Shown: piece after piece, positions 15,152-23,329 of the stretch | Numbering within the stretch: position 1 is the stretch's first letter | Layout: the number at the start of each line of letters is the position of its first letter | Assembly: GCF_947090775.1 (NCBI RefSeq) | Contig: NZ_OX352321.1 | Span: forward strand, 558,001-622,000 | DNA: 64,000 nucleotides | Source: Pseudarthrobacter sp. MM222 | Lineage (GTDB): Bacteria; Actinomycetota; Actinomycetes; Actinomycetales; Micrococcaceae | Reading direction: 5' to 3' | Notes under the pieces: generated by a model | Databases searched by the model: none | Seen by the model: only the letters and a program-made list of their open reading frames with translations | What the model was told of the DNA's origin: nothing | Program-made: the position numbers and the translations under genes

Positions 15152-16012
15152 GTGAGCACCCGAACTGAGACCTGGCTGACGCAGCGCTGGGGAAAATGGG
15201 TGGTGCCGTACGCCGCCCTTTGGATCACGATGCTCATCGGCGGCGTGGTGGTGGTGGTCCTGGCCCTGTGGAGCGCGGAGGTCTACGACAACGTGGTGGA
15301 CGATGCCGGTCTGGCCAACCTGGACAAGCCCACCCTGGCGTTCATGGAACAGCTGCGCAGCCCCGGACTGGACTCCTTTGTCACCGGCTTCACCAACATC
15401 GGCGGCGGCATCGGCATGCCCATCCTGGCCAGCATCCTCACGGCCTGGCTGATCTGGTCCTCCCGGACCTGGCGGCCGCTGATCCTGATCGGAGGCGCCG
15501 CCGCGGTGTCCACTACAGCCACCACGCTGGGCAAAAGACTGATCGGCCGGAACCGTCCGGACCACACCGACGCGGTGCCCCCCTATGAAAGCTCGCCGTC
15601 GTTCCCCAGCGGGCACACCCTCAACACCACGGTGGTGATCGGGCTGGTGGTGTACCTCGCCTGCCTGCAGGTGAAACAGACAATCACCCGCGTGGGCCTG
15701 ATCGCGGCGGGTGCGATCTTCATCGGCGCGATGGGAATGAGCCGGGTTTACCTGGGCCATCACTGGATGACGGACGTCATCATGGGGTGGGTGCTGGGGC
15801 TGGCATGGGTGGGGATCGTAGTCCTGGCCCACCGGCTCTTCCACGCCCTGCGGCACCGGGAACATACCGGCCCGGCACCCACGTTTGACCACCCAGCCCA
15901 CCTCCACGACGGCGAAACGGCGGCCAGTAACAGCCCGAGCGGCAGCCGTCCTCCCGAAACGGACGACGCCGATTCGCCGGGTCCCGCGGGCAGATCCCCG
16001 GCGGCCGGGTGA
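15152..16012 (+). CDS. PAP2-family membrane phosphatase
   Basis: A 286-residue integral membrane protein with GTG start behind GAGAGGCAGCC. It has about six membrane segments. The PAP2 signature is complete: KRLIGRNRP (KxxxxxxRP), PSFPSGHTLNT (PSGH) and SRVYLGHHWMTDV (SRxxxxxHxxxD). Such enzymes remove phosphate from lipid phosphates such as phosphatidic acid or undecaprenyl pyrophosphate on the outer face of the membrane. The last ~50 residues are a hydrophilic Pro/Ser/Asp-rich tail. The gene ends 12 bp before upp, which has its own -10 box. Confidence 0.87.
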   Translation: MSTRTETWLTQRWGKWVVPYAALWITMLIGGVVVVVLALWSAEVYDNVVDDAGLANLDKPTLAFMEQLRSPGLDSFVTGFTNIGGGIGMPILASILTAWLIWSSRTWRPLILIGGAAAVSTTATTLGKRLIGRNRPDHTDAVPPYESSPSFPSGHTLNTTVVIGLVVYLACLQVKQTITRVGLIAAGAIFIGAMGMSRVYLGHHWMTDVIMGWVLGLAWVGIVVLAHRLFHALRHREHTGPAPTFDHPAHLHDGETAASNSPSGSRPPETDDADSPGPAGRSPAAG

Positions 16013-16018
16013 TAGTTT
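16013..16018 (+). promoter_or_regulatory. -10 box for leaderless upp
   Basis: TAGTTT lies six bases before the upp ATG (16025), overlapping the end of the PAP2 gene. No ribosome binding site is visible. A similar block, GATAGTTTCGACC, occurs near tadA on the other strand reading. Confidence 0.45.
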
Positions 16019-16024
16019 TGACCA

Positions 16025-16660
16025 ATGCGCACTCTCGTTGTCGACCACCCGCTGGTCGCCCATAAGCTCACCGTTCTGCGGGACAAGAACACCCCGTCCC
16101 CGGTCTTCCGCCAGCTCACGGAAGAGCTCGTCACGCTGTTGGCGTATGAGGCAACCCGTGAGGTGCGCACCGAGCCCGTCACCATCGAGACGCCGGTCAG
16201 CACCACCATCGGCACGGCCTTCACCAAGCCCACGCCGCTGGTGGTTCCCATCCTCCGCGCCGGACTCGGCATGCTCGAGGGCATGACCAAGCTGGTCCCC
16301 ACCGCCGAGGTCGGGTTCCTGGGCATGGCCCGGGACGAGAAAACGCTGGACATCATCACCTACGCCGAGCGGCTCCCCGAGGACCTTACGGACCGCCAGA
16401 TCTTCGTCCTGGACCCGATGCTGGCCACCGGCGGAACCCTGCGCGAGGCCATCAAGTTCCTCTTCAAGCGCGGGGCCTCCGACGTCACTTGCATCTGCCT
16501 GCTCGCCGCCCCTGAAGGGCTGGCGAAGCTGGAGGAAGAGCTCGCGGACGCCAACGTGACCATTGTGCTCGCGTCGATCGACGAGAAGCTAAACGAGAAG
16601 TCGTACATCGTGCCCGGCCTGGGCGACGCCGGCGACCGCCTCTACGGCATCGCCGGCTAG
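16025..16660 (+). CDS. upp: Uracil phosphoribosyltransferase
   Basis: A 211-residue type I phosphoribosyltransferase, full length for Upp. Diagnostic segments are [17 protein letters not shown] at the start, [14 protein letters not shown], the PRPP loop [10 protein letters not shown] and the C-terminal [15 protein letters not shown] uracil-binding region. It converts uracil and PRPP to UMP in the pyrimidine salvage pathway in the cytoplasm. The start lies just after the PAP2 gene but has a TAGTTT six bases upstream, so it can be made from its own leaderless message. Confidence 0.95.
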   Translation: MRTLVVDHPLVAHKLTVLRDKNTPSPVFRQLTEELVTLLAYEATREVRTEPVTIETPVSTTIGTAFTKPTPLVVPILRAGLGMLEGMTKLVPTAEVGFLGMARDEKTLDIITYAERLPEDLTDRQIFVLDPMLATGGTLREAIKFLFKRGASDVTCICLLAAPEGLAKLEEELADANVTIVLASIDEKLNEKSYIVPGLGDAGDRLYGIAG

Positions 16661-16729
16661 CCTCCGGAGCACAGGGACCGCCGGCACTCCACACCCTGCC
16701 GTCCCCTTCCGGAATGCCATGGCCCGCGC

Positions 16730-16735
16730 TAGCCT
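16730..16735 (+). promoter_or_regulatory. -10 box for the VOC gene start at 16743
   Basis: TAGCCT followed by seven bases and ATGGACTGG. It supports the ATG at 16743 over an upstream in-frame ATG at 16719. Confidence 0.4.
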
Positions 16736-16742
16736 GTGGGCC

Positions 16743-17120
16743 ATGGACTGGAAACTTGAACTCGTGTTCGTCCCCGTGTCCGATGTGGACCGTGCCAAGG
16801 ACTTCTACGTCAACAAGGTCGGCTTCAACGCCGACTACGACGAGAGGCCCATGGATGGCATCCGCTTCGTCCAGCTGACCCCGCCGGGCTCCGGCTGCTC
16901 GATCGCCATCGGCGAGGGCCTCAACGACGCGCCGCCCGGCACCGCCCCCAGCCTCCAGCTCGTCGTCAGCGACATCCAGGCCGCACACAAACAGCTCAAG
17001 GACAACGGCGTGGACGTCAGCGACGTCGATGTTCAGGAGTGGGGGCATTTCGTCTATTTCGCCGACCCCGACGGCAACAAATGGGCCGTGCAGTACATCC
17101 CCAACCGCCCCAACGGCTAG
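16743..17120 (+). CDS. VOC (glyoxalase/bleomycin resistance) family protein
   Basis: A 125-residue single-domain vicinal-oxygen-chelate protein. It opens LELVFVPVSDVDRAKDFYVN, the usual first beta-alpha unit, and ends WGHFVYFADPDGNKWAVQYIP, the typical FxDPDGN close. The family includes metal-dependent lyases, dioxygenases and drug-binding proteins; the substrate is not evident. The stop codon lies in a 15-bp tandem duplication shared with the converging gene. The start was chosen by the -10 box seven bases upstream. Confidence 0.75.
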   Translation: MDWKLELVFVPVSDVDRAKDFYVNKVGFNADYDERPMDGIRFVQLTPPGSGCSIAIGEGLNDAPPGTAPSLQLVVSDIQAAHKQLKDNGVDVSDVDVQEWGHFVYFADPDGNKWAVQYIPNRPNG

Positions 17121-17138
17121 CGGCCCAACGGCTAGCGG
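17109..17138. repeat. 15-bp tandem duplication across two stop codons
   Basis: CCCAACGGCTAGCGG is present twice. Each unit contains the palindrome GCTAGC, giving a TAG on both strands. The plus-strand VOC gene stops in the first unit and the minus-strand GT2 gene in the second. Confidence 0.85.
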
Positions 17139-18058
17139 CCCTGCGGGAGCGGGCCGCGGGCAAGGGCCGTACGCAGTTCGGGGACCGGGATCCGGCCGGC
17201 CGCCAGGTCCCGGCCCAGTCGGGCCATGCCATGCAAGTCGCTTAGCGCTGTCTGGAAGACGTCAACGCTGGAGTCCGGATCTTCGGCCCAGTCCACCGGA
17301 ACTTCATGCACCCGCAGCCCGCATCGTTCCGCCAGCACCAGCAACTCCGTGTCGAAGAACCAAGCGGTGTCCAGGGTGTGCGGGAGAATCCTCTGGGCCA
17401 CATCGGCGCGAATGGCCTTGAAACTGCAACGGGCGTCGCTGAAGTGGGCGCGCAGGAAGGAACGCAGCAGGACGTTGTAGCTACGCGAGATGAACTCGCG
17501 CCCGGCGTCGCGGATGACCCTCGAATTTCGGCTAAGCCGGGTGCCGATGGCTAGGTCCGAATGGCCCGAAATAAGCGGGGCGAGCAGGGGAGCCAGAGCC
17601 GACAGGTCGGTGGAAAGGTCCGCGTCCATATACGCCAGAACCGGCGACGGCGATCCCAGCCAGACCGTCCGCAACGCATTTCCCCGGCCCTTCTCTGCCA
17701 GATGGACCGCGGTGACTTCGTGCAACTCCCGCGCGACGCGTTCCGCGGCCCGAAGGGTGCCGTCAGTGCTCGCGTTGTCAGCGACGGTGATCCGAAAGCT
17801 GTGCGGAAACGACTCGCCCAGATGCGCATGCAGGCGACGCAGGCATTCTTCAAGGTCCCGCTCCCCGTTGTGGACCGGGATGGTCACATCCAGCAGCGGC
17901 ACGGCGTTGCCGGGCTGGATGGAGGCGCGCCGTGTGCCGAACCCGCTCTCCGGCCCCCGCCGGGAACCCGAAGCCGGAGCGAGGGCCATGGCAGCCAGGC
18001 CGGCCGCCGTCGTCATGTCATGCGGCAGGGTTTCTGTGGCCTGGTCGGTGAACGTCAT
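17132..18058 (-). CDS. GT2-family glycosyltransferase (dolichyl-phosphate sugar transferase-like)
   Basis: A 308-residue GT-A fold enzyme with a ~55-residue non-conserved N-terminus. The core begins LLDVTIPVHNGERDLEECLR, followed by ITVADNASTDGTL, the donor and metal motif YMDADLSTDL, and the late TAWFFDTELL segment typical of polyprenyl-phosphate glucosyl/mannosyl transferases. There are no C-terminal membrane helices, so it is likely cytoplasmic or peripheral. It would load a sugar onto a polyprenyl phosphate for use in wall glycans. It converges on the VOC gene. Confidence 0.8.
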   Translation of the reverse strand: MTFTDQATETLPHDMTTAAGLAAMALAPASGSRRGPESGFGTRRASIQPGNAVPLLDVTIPVHNGERDLEECLRRLHAHLGESFPHSFRITVADNASTDGTLRAAERVARELHEVTAVHLAEKGRGNALRTVWLGSPSPVLAYMDADLSTDLSALAPLLAPLISGHSDLAIGTRLSRNSRVIRDAGREFISRSYNVLLRSFLRAHFSDARCSFKAIRADVAQRILPHTLDTAWFFDTELLVLAERCGLRVHEVPVDWAEDPDSSVDVFQTALSDLHGMARLGRDLAAGRIPVPELRTALARGPLPQGR

Positions 18059-18148
18059 GGCTCAACTGTGGCGGTGGTCCTTATGAGGGCTTTAGCGCAG
18101 GGCTGTGCTGGTGCTGTGCAAGTGGAGCGGTGCCGGCCCGTTACGCAG

Positions 18149-18181
18149 GAACGCCCCGGATCGCGGGGATCCGGGGCGTTC
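18149..18181 (-). terminator. Terminator after the transglycosylase-like gene
   Basis: Perfect 13-bp arms (GAACGCCCCGGAT and its complement) with a 7-nt loop, 34 bp after the stop at 18215. The T-tract is weak. Confidence 0.7.
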
Positions 18182-18214
18182 TGTTGCTGCTGCGTAGGGG
18201 TAGTGCCTGGCGGC

Positions 18215-19027
18215 TTAGTACCAGTTGTGCGCGTAGTGGAAGTTCAGGGCTCCGCAGGGAGAGCCGTACCGCTGCTTGACGTAGTTGAGCCCCCAATTGA
18301 TCTGGGTCCGGTAATTCGTCAGGTAGTCCGCGCCGGCACTGGCCATCTTCTCGGCGGGCAGGGACTGGACCACGCCATAGGCGCCGCTGCTGGCATTCGT
18401 GGCGGTGGTCTTCCAGTCGGACTCCTTGGTCCAGAGCTTCGCCAGGCACTGCATCTGGTCGGCGGCCCAACCGTAGGAGCCCAGCTGGGCTGCGGCGTAG
18501 GCCTGCGCGCCGGCGGGGTCGTCGACGGCAACGGGCTTCGCCGCTTCCGGCGCCGGCGCCGGCGCAGGCGCAGGAGCGGGCGCTGGTGCCGCGGCCGCCG
18601 CAGGAGCGGCGGCAGGCGCGGCTTCGGCAGCGGGCGCCGGCGTTACGGCCGGCTCCTCTTCCGCGGGCAGGGCTTCGACGCTGGCCGGCGACGGCGCTGC
18701 CGAAGCTGAGGGTGCGGATGTAGGTGCCTCGGCGCGGACCCGGTCGAAGTCGAGGAGAGCCAACGGGTTGGCCGCGATGCCGGACGCGGCCGAGTTGCCG
18801 GCAGTGGTGTGGCTGGACTCCGCGGCCTGTCCGGCCGCGCCAACTCCGAGGAGGACCGCGCAGGCCGTGGCGACCACGGCGGCGCGGCGCCCGGTGTGAC
18901 CGACGCCCCTGGCAGACCGGGACCATACCGAGACGGGCTTGGCTGACTCGGCGCGGTGGCGCGAATGGGCGCGGCGGGGTTTGCCTGCTGCGCCGTCAGG
19001 GCGCGTTTGTACCTTGAATTCAGTCAT
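18215..19027 (-). CDS. Secreted lytic-transglycosylase-like wall hydrolase
   Basis: A 270-residue protein started at the ATG at 19027 behind GAGAGG. A long basic N-terminus precedes the membrane-spanning signal AAVVATACAVLLGVGAAG. Next comes a Pro/Ala-rich wall-spanning linker (about residues 90-180) with PAPAPAPAPAPAP runs, and then a C-terminal SLT-like domain with LWTKESDWKTTATNASS (candidate catalytic Glu), YGVVQSLP and INWGLNYVKQRYG. It likely cleaves or binds peptidoglycan outside the cell. The c-di-AMP riboswitch in its leader fits the established control of actinobacterial wall-hydrolase genes. Confidence 0.8.
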   Translation of the reverse strand: MTEFKVQTRPDGAAGKPRRAHSRHRAESAKPVSVWSRSARGVGHTGRRAAVVATACAVLLGVGAAGQAAESSHTTAGNSAASGIAANPLALLDFDRVRAEAPTSAPSASAAPSPASVEALPAEEEPAVTPAPAAEAAPAAAPAAAAAPAPAPAPAPAPAPEAAKPVAVDDPAGAQAYAAAQLGSYGWAADQMQCLAKLWTKESDWKTTATNASSGAYGVVQSLPAEKMASAGADYLTNYRTQINWGLNYVKQRYGSPCGALNFHYAHNWY

Positions 19028-19040
19028 GATGCCTCTCAAC

Positions 19041-19187
19041 GCCTACGGAGTTAGCTGTCGGGTGCGGATGAGAAATCCGGCCGCACGGATACTCACGTGT
19101 CGGCTTAACCCCAAGGGTGCTTGGATGCTGGCTGCCCGGGAACTCTGGGTTCCCCGCCTCTGCCTGGTCCAGCATATTCCGGGACGC
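19041..19187 (-). promoter_or_regulatory. c-di-AMP riboswitch (ydaO-yuaA class)
   Basis: The minus-strand leader contains, in order, GCAGAGGCGGGGAACCCAG, CCTTGGGGTTAAGCCGACAC, GAGTATCCGTG and CACCCGACAGCTAACTCCGT followed by AGGC, ending 13 nt before the ATG. These are the conserved blocks of the ydaO-yuaA (cyclic di-AMP) riboswitch as found before rpf-like and NlpC/P60 genes in actinobacteria. High c-di-AMP would be expected to reduce expression of the hydrolase. The 5' boundary is approximate. Confidence 0.88.
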
Positions 19188-19357
19188 GGCAGAGTTTGGC
19201 GTCCGTCCGGATATGCGGCTCCAGTTCCGGCCGCACTCTATCGACCGTACAGGAGTTTCACGCTGAAGTCACATTTTGGTAACGGAAGGGTGCGGCGTCG
19301 GAGCGTCGTCTTGCGCTTTTGTGGTCGCTGGGGCCGGGGCCGTACGGCGGTACTGAG

Positions 19358-20929
19358 CTAGGATTCCCGCGGGCCTCCGGGGAGCCGCACGGCAAACTCG
19401 GTACGGCCAGGGCGGGAGGTGACTTCGACGGTGCCACCGTGCGCTTCTACAATCGACTGCACAATCGACAGGCCAAGCCCGCTGGTCCCCTCGGCCGTGG
19501 GTGCCGCGGCCATGGTTCGAGCCCCGGGTCCGCCCGCCGTCCCGGACCCGACGAACCCGTCAGCCGCCGTCGTCGCCGGGTTTTTCCGGGCGGCATCCGC
19601 CCGGGCGAAGCGTGAAAAGACCTGGTTCAGGAATTCGGCGGGGATCCCTTCGCCGTCGTCGGTCACCGTGACCACCGCGCTGCCGTCGGCCGAACGCATC
19701 ACACCCGTGACCACCGTCGTCCCGGGAGCGGTGTGCTTGCGTGCGTTGGACAGCAGGTTCGCCAGTATCTGGTGGAGCTGAGCGGACTCGCCGCGGACCA
19801 CCACCGGTTCCTCCGGGAGCTCCAGCCGCCAGGCGTGGTCTGGCGCCATGACCTTTTCGTCGCTGACCGTTTCGATCGCGAGCTGGGTCAGGTCCACGTC
19901 GCTGAGTTTGAGCGGCTGTCCTTCGTCCAGGCGGGCCAGCAGCAGGAGGTCCTCCACGAGGGCTGTCATCCGCTCGGACTGGCTTTGCACCCGCGCCAGG
20001 GACTTCGCACCGTCGGGCGTGAAGTGCTCGGTCATCCGCATCAGTTCGGTGTAACCGCGGATGGCTGTCAGCGGGGTCCGCAGCTCGTGCGAGGCGTCCG
20101 CCACAAACTGGCGCACCTTCATTTCGCTGGTCTGCCGGGCCTCCAGCGCGCTCGAGACGTTGTCCAGCATCTGGTTGAGGGCGTACCCCACGCCCCCCAC
20201 CTCGGTGCCGGGGTGCGCGGCCGACGCCGGAACGCGCACCGCGAGGGCAACCTCGCCGGCGTCGAGCGGGAGGCGGGAGACCTTGGTAGCCACCTCTGAC
20301 AGCTGTTCGAGCGGCTTCATGGTCCGGCGGATCAGTGCCGTGCCGGCCAGACCGATCACGACCAGGCCGCCGGCGGACACCACCACCATGGTCCAGATCA
20401 GCGACGCCAGGGTGTTCTGCTTTTCCGCCAGTGGGAGCCCGGTGACAATCACGTCCCCGTAGGGAGCCTGCACGGCGGTGAGCCGGTACGCGCCGGAGGA
20501 AAGCGTACGGTCAACGGGCGCGCTGTTGGGGGTGAGCGCGAGGAGGGCTTGCTCGTCGTCGGGCGAGAGGCTGTTCGGGGTGGCGTCTGCGGCGAGGAAG
20601 CCGGCACTGCTGACCGTGCTGCCGTCGATGCGGGCGGTCAGTGTGCCGATCCCTTGGCCTCTGGCTTCCAGGGGATTCGGCCTGCCGGCAGGGTTGCCGG
20701 TCGGGGGACGGCCCGCGTCGTTGGTGATCCGTGAAACCTGGCCGAGGCGGCCGTCGAGTTGGCGGGTCAGGAACGAATCCATGGAGGCATAGCTGAACAG
20801 CCCGATGGCACCGCAGATGGCCACCAGCAGCGCCATGGCCACCAGGACCAGCCGGGTGCGCAGGTGCCACGTTGCAGGGTCCCGCCAATTGCGCCCGGGC
20901 GAGCGGACCTTGCCGGAGAGGTTGGACAC
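19358..20929 (-). CDS. OmpR-class sensor histidine kinase
   Basis: A 523-residue membrane kinase. The first membrane segment is LVLVAMALLVAICGAIGLFS (about 30-50), followed by an extracytoplasmic sensor of about 130 residues, then the second segment SLIWTMVVVSAGGLVVIGLAG, a HAMP domain, the H-box FVADASHELRTPLTAIRGY, and an ATPase domain with ILANLLSNARKHT (N box), VTDDGEGIP (G1), FSRFARAD and GTSGLGLSIV (G2). A Gly/Ala insert lies between F and G2. It phosphorylates the response regulator encoded 3 bp upstream. The stimulus is unknown; the layout resembles the TcrY/TrcS/PhoR group. Confidence 0.9.
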   Translation of the reverse strand: MSNLSGKVRSPGRNWRDPATWHLRTRLVLVAMALLVAICGAIGLFSYASMDSFLTRQLDGRLGQVSRITNDAGRPPTGNPAGRPNPLEARGQGIGTLTARIDGSTVSSAGFLAADATPNSLSPDDEQALLALTPNSAPVDRTLSSGAYRLTAVQAPYGDVIVTGLPLAEKQNTLASLIWTMVVVSAGGLVVIGLAGTALIRRTMKPLEQLSEVATKVSRLPLDAGEVALAVRVPASAAHPGTEVGGVGYALNQMLDNVSSALEARQTSEMKVRQFVADASHELRTPLTAIRGYTELMRMTEHFTPDGAKSLARVQSQSERMTALVEDLLLLARLDEGQPLKLSDVDLTQLAIETVSDEKVMAPDHAWRLELPEEPVVVRGESAQLHQILANLLSNARKHTAPGTTVVTGVMRSADGSAVVTVTDDGEGIPAEFLNQVFSRFARADAARKNPATTAADGFVGSGTAGGPGARTMAAAPTAEGTSGLGLSIVQSIVEAHGGTVEVTSRPGRTEFAVRLPGGPRES

Positions 20930-20932
20930 GGG

Positions 20933-21673
20933 TCAGTCCGCCGGCTTCAGGACGTAGCCGGCGCCCCGCACGGTATGGATCATCGGCGGGTGGTTGACGT
21001 CGATCTTCTTGCGGAGATAGGAAATGTACAGTTCGACTATGTTGGCCTGTCCGCCGAAGTCGTAATCCCAAACCCGGTCCAGAATCTGCGCTTTGCTGAT
21101 GACGCGTTTCGGGTTCTCCATGAGATAGCGCAGCAGTTCGAACTGCGTTGCCGTGAGGTGCAATTCCTCGCCTGCCCGGGTGACGTCCCGGGTGTCGACA
21201 TTGAGCACGAGGTCGCCGACCACGAGTTCCGCTGAGTCCATGGCCGCCACACCGGACCGCTGCACCAGCCGGTGCAGGCGCAACAGGACTTCCTCCATGC
21301 TGAATGGCTTGGTGACATAGTCGTCACCGCCCGCGGCGAGGCCGACGATCCTGTCGCGGACGTCATCCTTGGCGGTGAGGAACAGGGCCGGGACCCCCGG
21401 TGCGAAGGCCCGGATCCGGCCGAGCAGCTCGACGCCGTCGAACCCCGGAAGCATGACGTCCAGCACCAGCACGTCCGGACGGAAGTCTTTGGCGAGCTTG
21501 ACGGCTTCGGGGCCGTCTGCGGCGACGGCCACGGACCAGCCAGCCATTCGCAGCCCCATGCTCATGAGCTCGGACAGGCTCGGTTCGTCGTCCACCACGA
21601 GCGCCCGGATGGGGGAGCCGTCCGGGTGGGTAAGTTGGGGAAGGTTGTTTGTCATGGAGTGCGAGGTGGCCAT
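20933..21673 (-). CDS. OmpR/PhoB-class response regulator
   Basis: A 246-residue two-domain regulator. The receiver has LVVDDEPS (acidic pocket), VLVLDVMLPGFDG (phospho-acceptor Asp), LFLTAKDD and YVTKPF (conserved Lys). The C-terminal winged helix has LTATQFELLRYLMENPKRVIS and IVELYISYLRKKID, ending VRGAGYVLKP. The ATG has GGAGAG seven bases upstream. The kinase gene follows after 3 bp, so the two are co-transcribed. Targets cannot be read from this window. Confidence 0.92.
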   Translation of the reverse strand: MATSHSMTNNLPQLTHPDGSPIRALVVDDEPSLSELMSMGLRMAGWSVAVAADGPEAVKLAKDFRPDVLVLDVMLPGFDGVELLGRIRAFAPGVPALFLTAKDDVRDRIVGLAAGGDDYVTKPFSMEEVLLRLHRLVQRSGVAAMDSAELVVGDLVLNVDTRDVTRAGEELHLTATQFELLRYLMENPKRVISKAQILDRVWDYDFGGQANIVELYISYLRKKIDVNHPPMIHTVRGAGYVLKPAD

Positions 21674-22388
21674 GGGACAACTCTCCGTTCTGCCGGTTAG
21701 GCGGGGCTTTGGGGATCCTGTGCGGCACCTGTGAATCCCAGCCTAGCGAGCTGGACGCTGCTGCGGGACGACGGCCGGCGGTGCCGCCAGCGGCACCGGG
21801 CAGGCGAGTTGAGCGGCGGGTAGCAGAGGCGCTGAGCGGCGGGCGCTCCCGGCGAACGCCCTCCGCCTCCGGGGTATTTTCCGGTCGGCCGCCAAGACCA
21901 CCCTGTGGACAGTGGACATCCAATAGTCAGTAGGCGAGGGTTTTGCCAAAGCCTCAGGTTTTGCATGATCTTACGGAATAGGCCGGTCTCAACGAATGTT
22001 CTTCGGCGAAAGGCGCAAGGGGGATGGCTGGTCAGAAAAACTAGCTAGGTTTCTCCGCTCTGGCAGAATTGTGATCTCCACTACAATCAGCCGATTTGTC
22101 TCATCATGCGGACATGGCGGTCCTTTGTTACTTGCAAGTTCGCATTGTTACGTTGCACACTTCAATTGTGAACAAGAACTCAACAGCACCTGCAGCCGCA
22201 GCTTCCTGGATCAGCGCACCCGCTGTGTTCGAGATGCGCTGTTGTCGAATGCACGCCTAACTTTTACACCCCCGAGAGTTTTTAGGCATTCGCCCCAGCC
22301 CAGAGTCGGGCGCCCCTCCCCAGATTTCATTGCGGGGAAAGTAGCATTCGAGCCGCGATGACGGCCATTCACATTGAGGTAAGCATTC
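21674..22388. other. 715-bp gene-free region between divergent regulators
   Basis: No convincing gene. The right two thirds (about 21960-22390) are clearly more AT-rich than the surroundings. They contain two direct TTGTTAC repeats 20 bp apart (22125 and 22145), followed by TTGCA in each case, and the ATTGTGAAC block, all upstream of the wHTH regulator gene. The left part has a small hairpin, GGTGCCG-CCAG-CGGCACC, at 21780-21797. It is probably a long regulatory leader. Confidence 0.5.
22125..22157. promoter_or_regulatory. Direct repeat TTGTTAC, 20-bp spacing
   Basis: TTGTTACTTGCA and TTGTTACGTTGCA lie two helical turns apart, about 240 bp before the wHTH regulator. OmpR-type regulators often bind direct repeats at 10-11 or 20-22 bp spacing, so autoregulation is possible. 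This is an inference. Confidence 0.35.
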
Positions 22389-23255
22389 ATGTCAGTTGCA
22401 TCCGGATACGTCCACATCTCCGTCCGTAACGCCAGCAAGGCCGGTCAGCCCTCCGGAATCCGCCAGGGATTTGGTGGCGGACGGCCGTCCTTCGCTCCTG
22501 CCGGCCCCAACAACAGCTTCCCGGCCCCGGGGTATGTGGCTGAGGGCTACAACCCCAATTCCTATGGCCAGCTTCGCGCCGTTCCGGCTGCCCCGGCAAC
22601 GGCTCCCACACCCGTGATCGCACCGGGCGGCGGCAGCGCCGTCCGTCCCGTCGCGAGCGACAACGTGGCCCGCGGCTTCGTGCTCTACATGGGCATCGAT
22701 GAGGAAACGGCGGCAGCCGCCGGCACCTCCATTGCCAAGCTCGCCCAGGAGATCCGGGCCTACGCCCAGTCGCTCGTTTCCGGCGCGGAAAGCTACGCCG
22801 CCGTCGCCGTCGCGCCGGCCAGCGCCCAGGGTTCGGCTCTCGACGTCGTCCGTTCCACGTTCGGCGATCCGACCGTCGGTGCCCGCCAGCGTGCTGAGAC
22901 GGCGCGCCTGCAGCAGCCGCAGGATCCCCGTCCCTCCGGCGTCCTCATCGACCTTGCCCGCCGAGAGGTCCACCTCGACGGCGAGTCCCTGAACCTCACG
23001 TTCAAGGAGTTCGAACTCCTGAATTACCTGGTGGAGAACGGCACCCGCACGGTGGGTCGCGACGAGTTGCTCGAAGGACTGTGGCGGAACGCCGAAGAAG
23101 TGCCCAACGAGCGCACCATCGACGTGCACATCCGCCGCCTGCGCTCCAAGCTGGGCCGTCTCGCCAACACTGTGCGCACGGTGCGTGGCCAGGGCTACCG
23201 CTTCTACGAGCACCCCGAAGTTGTCGTCTGGGCCGCTCCGGAATACTCGATCTAG
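22389..23255 (+). CDS. Stand-alone OmpR-type winged-helix regulator
   Basis: A 288-residue protein with no receiver domain. The ATG has GAGGTAAG upstream. The N-terminal ~75 residues are Gly/Pro/Ala-rich and unordered in appearance. A middle segment (about 90-160: FVLYMGIDEETAAAAGTSIA) has no known family. The C-terminal DNA-binding domain (about 185-275) has LTFKEFELLNYLVENGTRTV, ERTIDVHIRRLRSKLG and VRGQGYRFYEHPEV. Such receiver-less regulators cannot be switched by a classical kinase, so control must come from the middle domain or from expression level. The targets are unknown. Confidence 0.8.
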   Translation: MSVASGYVHISVRNASKAGQPSGIRQGFGGGRPSFAPAGPNNSFPAPGYVAEGYNPNSYGQLRAVPAAPATAPTPVIAPGGGSAVRPVASDNVARGFVLYMGIDEETAAAAGTSIAKLAQEIRAYAQSLVSGAESYAAVAVAPASAQGSALDVVRSTFGDPTVGARQRAETARLQQPQDPRPSGVLIDLARREVHLDGESLNLTFKEFELLNYLVENGTRTVGRDELLEGLWRNAEEVPNERTIDVHIRRLRSKLGRLANTVRTVRGQGYRFYEHPEVVVWAAPEYSI

Positions 23256-23272
23256 CCTTAGTCTCACGTGGA

Positions 23273-23305
23273 GCGTCCGTCCCTCTTGCAGGGACGGGCG
23301 CTTTT
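23273..23305 (+). terminator. Terminator after the wHTH regulator
   Basis: A stem GCGTCCGTCCC / GGGACGGGCGC (one mismatch), a 7-nt loop, then TTTT. Confidence 0.85.
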
Positions 23306-23329
23306 CCGTTCCTCGGGCGCCCCGGCGGG

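Noticed and set aside
21996-22361. 121-codon open frame in the AT-rich leader
   Set aside because: Its codon use is unlike the genome's and no start signal or family is seen; better explained as leader DNA.
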